DNA of 59,399 nucleotides, from NCBI GenBank assembly GCA_037388705.1, contig JARRJY010000004.1:1-59399 (forward strand), given 5' to 3'. Positions 46,234 to 53,073 of the stretch are shown one piece after another; the first letter of the stretch is position 1; each line of letters begins with the position of its first letter. Under the pieces are notes generated by a model that worked only from the letters and a program-made list of their open reading frames with translations, did not search any database and had not been told where the DNA came from. The translations under genes were made by a program, and so were the position numbers. The stretch comes from JARRJY01 sp037388705 (GTDB lineage: Bacteria > Pseudomonadota > Gammaproteobacteria > UBA6429 > Thiohalophilaceae).

Positions 46234-46249
46234 TGACAGTTTTGTTACA
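46234..46249 (-). promoter_or_regulatory. Pho box upstream of pstC
   Basis: Plus-strand TGACA (46234-46238) and TTACA (46245-46249) are 11 bases apart; on the minus strand they read CTGTAACAAAACTGTCAT, very close to the PhoB box. The box ends about 24 bases before the pstC ATG, with TATATGAT between as a likely -10 region, so the leader would be very short. Confidence 0.8.
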
Positions 46250-46269
46250 GTCGCTAACTATCTGAAATG

Positions 46270-46304
46270 AAATAAAAAAGCCCCGCATACGGAGCGAGGC
46301 TTTT
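46270..46304 (-). terminator. Terminator after pstS
   Basis: AAAAGCC (46276-46282) pairs with GGCTTTT (46298-46304), with further CCGC/GCG pairing inside; on the minus strand CTTTTTTATT follows. It separates pstS from pstCAB-phoU, letting the binding protein be made in excess. Confidence 0.85.
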
Positions 46305-46346
46305 GGCTTAACAGAGACTGTGGAGACGCTGTTTATTACAACTGGC

Positions 46347-47321
46347 TTATTTGATTCGAGCCAGGTATTTCTTAGCCTGTTTGTGACTCAGCGGTACGTA
46401 ACCATCCTTGATTACAACTTGCTGACCTTGCTTGGACAGAACCATCTTGATGAATTCACGTTCCAGCGGAGGCAGAGGCTTGTTTGGTGCCTTGTTGACA
46501 TAAATGTACAGGAAGCGGCTTAAAGGATAAGTTTTGTTTGCTGCATTTTCCGGTGTTGCTGCAATGAAAGGCTTGCCTGGCTTTTTAGTTAAAGGTACAG
46601 CTTTAACACCAGATGTTTTGTAACCGATACCAGAATAACCAATACCATTGATTGAACTGGATACAGATTGAACTACTGAAGCAGAACCAGGTTGCTCATT
46701 TACAGAAGCTTTGTAGTCACCTTTACACAGGGCTTTTTTCTTGAAATAGCCGTAGGTACCGGACACCGAGTTACGACCATATAGCTGGATAGAGCGGTTT
46801 TTCCATGAACCACCCAGACCGGTATCACCCCATTTAGCAATATCTGCTTTGGCACCACACTTGCGGTTGGCAGAGAAAATTGCATCAACCTGGGGAATAG
46901 TCAGGCCCTTGATTGGGTTGTCTTTGTGCACGTATACGGCCAGTGCATCGATAGCGACAGGAATAGCGGTAGGCTTGTAACCGTACTTCTTTTCAAACGC
47001 CTGTAGTTCCTTGTCTTTCATTTTACGGCTCATAGGGCCCAGGTTAGAAGTTGCTTCAGTCAGGGCTGGAGGTGCGGTTGAAGAACCGGCTGCCTGAACC
47101 TGGATGTTTACATTTGGATATAACTTGCTGAACTGCTCAGTCCATAGTGTCATCAGGTTTGCCAGTGTGTCAGAGCCAACACTGGACAGGTTACCAGATA
47201 CACCGCTGGCCTTTTTGTATTCAGGCAGTTTTGCATCAAGCTTGCTGCCTGCAAATGATGTGGTAGCTACGCTCAGACCTAACAGGCCAATGGCTACGCT
47301 ACGTAATAAAGTTGTGTTCAT
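46347..47321 (-). CDS. pstS: Periplasmic phosphate-binding protein PstS
   Basis: PstS captures phosphate for the PstCAB transporter. The 324-residue protein has a signal peptide ending T-T-S-F-A-G. Binding-site motifs visible are G-S-D-T-L-A-N-L near residue 47, Q-A-A-G-S-S-T-A-P-P-A-L near 76 and G-R-N-S-V-S-G-T-Y near 180. GGGAGAG lies seven bases before the ATG. Four Pho half-sites precede it and a terminator follows. Confidence 0.97.
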   Translation of the reverse strand: MNTTLLRSVAIGLLGLSVATTSFAGSKLDAKLPEYKKASGVSGNLSSVGSDTLANLMTLWTEQFSKLYPNVNIQVQAAGSSTAPPALTEATSNLGPMSRKMKDKELQAFEKKYGYKPTAIPVAIDALAVYVHKDNPIKGLTIPQVDAIFSANRKCGAKADIAKWGDTGLGGSWKNRSIQLYGRNSVSGTYGYFKKKALCKGDYKASVNEQPGSASVVQSVSSSINGIGYSGIGYKTSGVKAVPLTKKPGKPFIAATPENAANKTYPLSRFLYIYVNKAPNKPLPPLEREFIKMVLSKQGQQVVIKDGYVPLSHKQAKKYLARIK

Positions 47322-47379
47322 TTTATTCTCTCCCTTACGGATAATTCTTTATGACGTTGTCCATTTTTTTATAAAACCA

Positions 47380-47417
47380 TGACAGCTTAATGACGGGAAT
47401 ATGACAATTTTGTTACA
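47380..47417 (-). promoter_or_regulatory. Tandem Pho boxes upstream of pstS
   Basis: Four half-sites on the plus strand, TGACA (47380), TGACG (47391), TGACA (47402) and TTACA (47413), are spaced exactly 11 bases apart. On the minus strand they read as CTGTCAT-type PhoB direct repeats, forming two adjacent boxes. A TATAAA -10 candidate (plus 47368-47373) follows toward pstS. The array starts right after the phoR stop. Confidence 0.9.
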
Positions 47418-47420
47418 AAC

Positions 47421-48719
47421 TCAGGTGTGGCATATAAAGCGGTGGGTCGGGAAACGACATACGAAGGTACTGCCCTTACCCGGCGTACTATCAATATTTA
47501 GCTGGCCATCGTGGCGCTCAAGAATGTGTTTAACAATCGATAAACCCAGGCCGGTACCACCGGTTTCACGAGAGCGAGCGGTATCAACGCGGTAAAAACG
47601 TTCAGTCAAACGCGCCAGGTGTTCCTGCTCAATGCCGGGGCCGGTATCAGTGACACTGAAAATGGCATTATCCCTTTCCAGGTGCCATTTGATGGCAATT
47701 TCACCATTTTCCGGAGTATAGCGAACCGCGTTATTGACCAGGTTGGTGAACAGGCTGGCCAGTTCGTCATTATCACCAATAAGATTTAGATTGGTATCAA
47801 TATCGAGAGTAATAGTCTGATTTTTATCTTTACCAAAAACCAGGGCGTTATCGCGGATGGCAGACAGCATACTGGAAACATCCACTTCCTCGTTGGGCTT
47901 AACAGGTTCGGTTTCCAGGCGTGTCAGGGTTAACAAATCCTCCACCAGGCGATCCATGCGCAATACCTGCTCATTCATGTTTTTAAAAACTTTTACCTGG
48001 TGGGGAGAAATGTCTTCATTATCTTCTTGCAACATTTCCATGTAACCTTTAATAACAGTTAATGGCGAGCGTAACTCGTGGGAAACATTGGAGATAAATC
48101 GGCTGCGCATGGCTTCCAGTTGAGCAACATGGGTGACGTCACGACACAGAATGAGTTTCTGGTTACTGCCAAAAGGCACAACCTGGATTTCCAGCTGATG
48201 TTCGGGCTGCATGGGCCGTGGCATGGTAATACTCAGGCTATAGTCTTTTTTATTCAGATATTGCTGGAATTTCGGGTTGCGAATCAGGTTGAAAATTTTC
48301 TGGCCTATATCTTTTTCCGGGTTAATTCCCATCATGGTACAGGCGGACTGGTTGGCCCATTCAATATCATTGTATTTTGTCAGAATAATGGCGCCATCCG
48401 GCAATGCCTGGGCTGCATCCTGGAAACGGGATAACACTTTATTAAGACGGGAGCGGTGTTTGCGCTTGTCTTTTTCCATGAGGTGAATTTCATTAAAAAG
48501 TTCACCCCAGTAACCCCTGGCATCTGGGGGATTTTGTGAACGATTCAATAACCAGTTATGCAACTGGAACAGGTGTTTAAGCTGGTAGATAACATAGGCA
48601 AACAGGGTAATGCAAACGAACAGTAAGGTGTAATTAAATAAAGCACCAATGCCTGCAGCGATAGCTACATACACAAGTAACGTGATCAGGGCTTTCTGTT
48701 GATGAGGATGGAATGACAT
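47421..48719 (-). CDS. phoR: Phosphate regulon sensor kinase PhoR
   Basis: This membrane sensor kinase phosphorylates PhoB under phosphate starvation. The 432 residues include two N-terminal transmembrane segments (about 10-45), a PAS domain (about 95-190), the H-box S-H-E-L-R-S-P-L-T near 215, and the ATPase motifs N-N-A-V-R-Y-T, D-T-G-P-G-I and G-T-G-L-G-L-S-I-V. It lies 35 bases downstream of phoB. Confidence 0.97.
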   Translation of the reverse strand: MSFHPHQQKALITLLVYVAIAAGIGALFNYTLLFVCITLFAYVIYQLKHLFQLHNWLLNRSQNPPDARGYWGELFNEIHLMEKDKRKHRSRLNKVLSRFQDAAQALPDGAIILTKYNDIEWANQSACTMMGINPEKDIGQKIFNLIRNPKFQQYLNKKDYSLSITMPRPMQPEHQLEIQVVPFGSNQKLILCRDVTHVAQLEAMRSRFISNVSHELRSPLTVIKGYMEMLQEDNEDISPHQVKVFKNMNEQVLRMDRLVEDLLTLTRLETEPVKPNEEVDVSSMLSAIRDNALVFGKDKNQTITLDIDTNLNLIGDNDELASLFTNLVNNAVRYTPENGEIAIKWHLERDNAIFSVTDTGPGIEQEHLARLTERFYRVDTARSRETGGTGLGLSIVKHILERHDGQLNIDSTPGKGSTFVCRFPTHRFICHT

Positions 48720-48754
48720 TCAACTTTATTTTCACAATACCAGTTTATACAGGC

Positions 48755-49456
48755 TTAGCTTTTACGGGATAGCCGATATCCAGCTCCACGTACCGTCTGA
48801 ATAAGTTTATCATGTCCAGACGGAGCAAGTACTTTCCTTAAGCGGCGAATGTGTACATCTACTGTACGTTCTTCCACGTAGACATGGTCACCCCAGACAT
48901 GATCCAGGACCTGGGAACGGCTATAAACCCGATCAGGGTTTTGCATAAAAAACTGCAGGAGGCGGAACTCGGTCGGGCCCATCTCAATGTCATGGCCATC
49001 ATAGTGAACACGGTGGGCAACAGAATCCAGGGTCAGTCCATCCATTTCAATTTTTTCATGACTGCCGTTATCTTCACCAGAGCGACGTAACAAGGCATGA
49101 ATCCGGGCAATCAGTGCCTTTGGCGAGAAGGGCTTGGTAACATAATCATCGGCACCACTTTCCAGTCCACGGATAAGATCTTCTTCCTCGGTTTTCGCGG
49201 TGAGCATAATGATTGGCAGGTTACGGGTTTCTTCATTCCGCCTGAGTTTTCGAGCGAAGTCTACGCCGTTCAATCCGGGCATCATCCAGTCGAGCAACAG
49301 AAGATCAGCGGATGATTCTGTAATCAGGTTTTCTGCTTTATGGGCATCACTGGCCTCGACACACTGAAAACCTTCTTTTTCCAGTGCCATAACAACCATT
49401 TCACGAATGGCACGTTCATCATCAATAACCAGGATTGTTGTTTGTCTGTTTGTCAT
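48755..49456 (-). CDS. phoB: Phosphate regulon response regulator PhoB
   Basis: This OmpR-type activator binds Pho boxes. The 233 residues have a receiver domain with acidic D-D-E-R (about 11-14), phospho-acceptor Asp in L-L-L-L-D-W-M-M-P-G near 56, and Lys in V-T-K-P-F-S. The C-terminal winged helix ends with the recognition region T-V-D-V-H-I-R-R-L-R-K. Its own promoter carries a Pho box, indicating autoregulation. Confidence 0.97.
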   Translation of the reverse strand: MTNRQTTILVIDDERAIREMVVMALEKEGFQCVEASDAHKAENLITESSADLLLLDWMMPGLNGVDFARKLRRNEETRNLPIIMLTAKTEEEDLIRGLESGADDYVTKPFSPKALIARIHALLRRSGEDNGSHEKIEMDGLTLDSVAHRVHYDGHDIEMGPTEFRLLQFFMQNPDRVYSRSQVLDHVWGDHVYVEERTVDVHIRRLRKVLAPSGHDKLIQTVRGAGYRLSRKS

Positions 49457-49502
49457 CTACTTTTCATATTCTTCTATTTAGCCGGATTTAAACAGACCAC
49501 CA

Positions 49503-49518
49503 TGACATTTTTATGACA
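49503..49518 (-). promoter_or_regulatory. Pho box upstream of phoB
   Basis: TGACA at 49503-49507 and TGACA at 49514-49518, exactly 11 bases apart, read on the minus strand as TTGTCATAAAAATGTCAT. The box lies about 50 bases before the phoB start and downstream of the TauE-type gene. Confidence 0.82.
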
Positions 49519-49543
49519 ATGTGAGCCAATAGTACAAATTATA

Positions 49544-50275
49544 CTATTTATATAATAAAGCGATACCACTGCCGAGCAGCAATATCCCGACAGCACGCTG
49601 AAAGCTCCGCTGAGAAATATTGGTATGTATATGCCCACCAATACTCATGGCAAGCACCATTACCGGGATACTGACCAAAACAAGTATCAGCATATCCTTC
49701 GTATAGAAACCGACAATGGTATAGCCGGTAACACGCAATATACCTTCAATAACAAAAATGCTGGCGATGGTGGCACGAAAGATACCTTTGGGAATACCCT
49801 GGAACTGCAAATACATCACATAAAAAGGTCCTCCGGTGCCAAACAGGGTACTGACTATTCCACCAAACAAACCGGCCGGTGCGGCCCAGAGTTTTGAATT
49901 ATGTGGTTTAAAATCAGGGGAAATCAGGCTGTAAATTGAAAAGCCAAGTATAAAGATGGCAAGTGCCCTGACCAGTTGTATGGTGTCGATGTTTTTAAAA
50001 ACGTAAAGCGCGGTAATTATTCCGGCAAGTGTAAATGGCAGGGCAGGTACTATCAGTGACCATTGTGCCTGTTTGCGGTGGTGCACGCCGTGAAGTACAG
50101 ATGCCAGCCAGTCCAGTAAAGTAATAAAGGGCACAACAAAAGTTAATGGGTAGATCAGTGCCAGGAGTGGAATAGCAATCAGTCCTGAGCCAAAACCGGT
50201 AATACCCCTGAAGCCATAAGCCAGCAACATAATGCTTAACGCAATAATTGAATCAGGGTAATTTAGATTAAGCAT
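49544..50275 (-). CDS. TauE/SafE-family membrane permease
   Basis: ATG 50275 (M-L-N-L-N-Y-P-D) is preferred; an ATG at 50308 has no ribosome-binding site. It encodes 243 residues with about eight hydrophobic segments in two similar halves, each with the family glycine motif: G-F-R-G-I-T-G-F-G-S-G-L-I-A near the start and L-F-G-G-I-V-S-T-L-F-G-T-G-G-P near 145. The TauE/SafE (DUF81) family exports sulfite, sulfoacetate and related anions. The exact substrate is unknown. Upstream is about 200 bases without a visible gene. Confidence 0.85.
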   Translation of the reverse strand: MLNLNYPDSIIALSIMLLAYGFRGITGFGSGLIAIPLLALIYPLTFVVPFITLLDWLASVLHGVHHRKQAQWSLIVPALPFTLAGIITALYVFKNIDTIQLVRALAIFILGFSIYSLISPDFKPHNSKLWAAPAGLFGGIVSTLFGTGGPFYVMYLQFQGIPKGIFRATIASIFVIEGILRVTGYTIVGFYTKDMLILVLVSIPVMVLAMSIGGHIHTNISQRSFQRAVGILLLGSGIALLYK

Positions 50276-50492
50276 AATGGCCTGCCACGCAAAGCAGCAT
50301 TCTATCATCGGTACTATGTTTTCTGCCTGTTCTCATTTTGGCGTTGATGAGGGACGAAAAATCATTCTTTAAATATATAAAGATACCGGGTTGTTTGCCC
50401 GATATAAAAATAAGCATGGATAGTTACTCTAAAAAAAGCATGGCTTTTTATTCATAGGCGCTAAAAAACCATTATAAATTTAAGGATAAGTT

Positions 50493-51643
50493 TTGGACAA
50501 GCTCAATCACATTATTAAGCTCGCCAGGCAATCGGGCAGCCAGGAGTTACCGCAATCACTGGTGCGCTTGATGATGGTGATTGTGGTCACCATTTATCTT
50601 TTGATTTATTACTCAGTTTTCCCTGAGAAAGAGATTGTTACGCCTTTTATATGGGCAGTCACAACTTATTTTATTTATTGTGTGATCCTGGTTATCCATA
50701 TTCTTTTTTATATCGAGTTCAATCCAGCTCGTCATTACTTCACCATCGTTTTTGACATGATCCTGCTCGGCATTGGTATGTATTCCGGTAGTATTTGCTG
50801 GCAGCATTAAGTTTCTCGGTTGTTCTGGCAACAACACAGTTCTGGCAGGAAAATATCAGTTTAGGACTCGGCCTGATGATCTGGTTATTTTTGTTACCAC
50901 CCTATATTGGTAAATTGATTGTCGCAAAAGAAAAGGCACTGGAACACGCACTGCTTGCTGATAATGCCAAGAGTCGTTTTCTTGCCAACATGAGTCATGA
51001 ATTACGTACCCCCCTGAATGGCATTATTGGTTATTCACAGATGGTCTATGAAGAAGATATAGATATGGAAGAGGCCAGGTATGCCACGCAAAAAATTGAT
51101 AAGGCAGCGCACCACCTGCTAGCGTTGATTAGCGAGCTGCTGGATCTGGCCAGCATAGAATCGGGCAAGATGAAAATCAAGAAAGAAGTTGTTGAACTGG
51201 CACCGCTTATTAATGATGCCGTGAACCTGGTCGAATCCACGGCGGGGAAGAAGCATATCAATATTAAACTCAGGAGTATTGGTCACTATAAAATCATGGC
51301 AGATCGCTTGCGTCTGAAACAGGTAATTGTCAACCTGTTATCCAATGCTATCAAATACAACCACGATAATGGTCATGTCTGGCTGGAAACATCAGCTGAA
51401 AAAGACAAGGTAAGAATTAATATCTGTGATGATGGACCAGGACTAAGTAAGCAGGAACAGGCAAAAGTGTTCGAGCCGTTCGAAAGATTAATGGCAGATT
51501 CTGCCAAGGTGGAAGGAGCAGGTATCGGTTTAATGATTTCCAGGAGCCTGATCAAGATGATGGATGGTGATATCGGCGTGGAAAGTGAAAAGGACAAAGG
51601 CAGTTGCTTCTGGATCAAACTGCCAATTGTCCGGAGTTTCTAG
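50493..51643 (+). pseudogene. RpfC-like sensor histidine kinase, internal deletion and frame break
   Basis: The first frame (TTG 50493, AGGA upstream) gives a membrane region resembling the N-terminus of RpfC-type sensors and stops at 50810 after D-M-I-L-L-G-I-G-M-Y-S-G-S. The second frame, readable from about 50795, continues L-L-A-A-L-S-F-S-V-V-L-A-T-T-Q-F-W, then H-box S-H-E-L-R-T-P-L-N-G, N-box and G-box (G-A-G-I-G-L-M-I). Compared with RpfC, about 26 residues around the G-E-P ... W-V-T-x-G-N-G-x-R-Y-G loop are missing at the join, so roughly 75-80 bases appear lost. No receiver or Hpt domain follows. The ATPase part looks functional. Confidence 0.75.
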
Positions 51644-51648
51644 CGTGC

Positions 51649-52530
51649 TCAGCAGCAACCACCAGTGTTCGGTTTTATTGCTTCGATATGTGCCGATACA
51701 ACATAATCTTCGACACCACGTCCCGGTGCCCAGTCTTTGATAAATTCCCGTGATTCATCTTTTGGTGTAATGCTGATTTCAGTAAAACCGGCCCCAGCCA
51801 TATAAGCTTCCAGTTCATCAACCAGGGAAGCACCAGCCATACAGCCAGCCAGTAACTGGGGATCATTTTTCATTTGTTCAGGCATTTCACAACTGGCAAC
51901 CACATCCGAAATAGCCAGGCGTCCACCGGGTTTTAATACGCGGAAAGCATCTTTAAAAACCTGCGCTTTATTGGGTGACAGGTTAATGACGCAATTGGAA
52001 ATAATGACATCGGCGCTGTTATCTGCAACAGGCAGGTATTCTATTTCACCAAGACGAAATTCAACGTTCTGGTACTTACCTTTTACTGCATTATTGCGTG
52101 CCTTGGAAAGCATTGCGGGAGTCATGTCGATGCCTATAACTTTACCGCTGTTACCCACTTCGGTTGCAGCGAGAAAAGCATCAAAACCACCACCGGAACC
52201 CAGGTCGACGACCACTTCACCCTGTTGCAAACTGGCAATGGCCCGCGGGTTGCCGCAACCCAGTCCCATGTCAGCACCACCTGGGGCATTGGCCAGGTCC
52301 TGTTCTGAATAACCAAGGCGCGTGGAGATTAAAGTGTTAATAGCATCATCATCAGATACACCACAACAACTGGCTTCGACCCCACAGCTGTCGTTACTGT
52401 TATTGGCTTCAGCAACTTTGGCATAGCTGTTTCGTATATGATTTCTCAGTTCATCATGCTCTGTATGCGCTGTAGTTGATGAGTTTTCTTCAGTACAACA
52501 GTCAGGACTACAACATTCCTGTTCACTCAT
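51649..52530 (-). CDS. arsM: Arsenite S-adenosylmethionine methyltransferase
   Basis: ArsM methylates arsenite, giving volatile or less retained arsenicals. The 293 residues start with a Cys-rich segment (C-C-S-P-D-C-C) and contain N-D-S-C-G-V-E-A-S-C-C-G-V, then the SAM site V-V-D-L-G-S-G-G-G-F-D near residue 109. Conserved cysteines in I-S-N-C-V-I-N-L-S-P and L-L-A-G-C-M-A-G-A bind arsenite. C-C also ends the protein. It is the gene directly after arsR on the minus strand; no arsB or arsC lies nearby. Confidence 0.95.
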   Translation of the reverse strand: MSEQECCSPDCCTEENSSTTAHTEHDELRNHIRNSYAKVAEANNSNDSCGVEASCCGVSDDDAINTLISTRLGYSEQDLANAPGGADMGLGCGNPRAIASLQQGEVVVDLGSGGGFDAFLAATEVGNSGKVIGIDMTPAMLSKARNNAVKGKYQNVEFRLGEIEYLPVADNSADVIISNCVINLSPNKAQVFKDAFRVLKPGGRLAISDVVASCEMPEQMKNDPQLLAGCMAGASLVDELEAYMAGAGFTEISITPKDESREFIKDWAPGRGVEDYVVSAHIEAIKPNTGGCC

Positions 52531-52544
52531 TGTTATCTTCCTCT

Positions 52545-52877
52545 TTAAGTAATATGTTGATCGAGGCGGAAAAAATCTGCAAGACCGGCAACCATGTCGC
52601 GGTTAACCCAGCACTCGACATGCTGGCCACGTCGCTGGGTATTTATCAGGCCGGCCCGGGCAAGTTCTTTAATATGGTGGGACAGTGTTGAAGCGGCAAT
52701 ATCAAGATCTTCCCCCAGTTCACCCACGCAGCAACGACTGATTTCGTTGGTATCGCAAACAGTCCCGGGCTCGCAACAGCGCAGCAACTGCAGAAAAATC
52801 TGCACCCGGTTAGGATTTGCCAGTGCCTTGCATGCCTCGGAGATGGCCTGTGGATTATTAATTTCATAATTCGACAT
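52545..52877 (-). CDS. arsR: ArsR-family metalloregulator
   Basis: This probable arsenite- or metal-responsive repressor controls the arsM pair. ATG 52877 (M-S-N-Y-E-I-N-N) is preferred over an upstream start at 52913. The 110 residues form a winged helix (A-A-S-T-L-S-H-H-I-K-E-L about 61-72). Cysteines at 34, 35, 41, 49 and 50 (counted from this start) could form the inducer site; the classical E-L-C-V-C-D-L motif is absent. A palindrome overlaps its start codon. Confidence 0.9.
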   Translation of the reverse strand: MSNYEINNPQAISEACKALANPNRVQIFLQLLRCCEPGTVCDTNEISRCCVGELGEDLDIAASTLSHHIKELARAGLINTQRRGQHVECWVNRDMVAGLADFFRLDQHIT

Positions 52878-52885
52878 ATATCGAA
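52870..52885. promoter_or_regulatory. Probable ArsR operator
   Basis: TTCGACATATATCGAA is a dyad of TTCGA/TCGAA arms with a six-base centre. It covers the arsR start codon, so bound repressor could block both transcription and initiation of its own operon. Confidence 0.6.
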
Positions 52886-53073
52886 ATATAGAAAATATTT
52901 TGATGTACTGCAAGTGGAATTTTAGTCATTTAAAAAATATGGTATTTGTACTGTGCAATATATCCAGACTGCTGGTACAGTCAGGGAAAAACGGTAATCC
53001 CGACAATATAACTAAAATAGTTACCGTGACTGACCGATAAATAGACTTACATTAATTAAGAGTATTTCCTACT

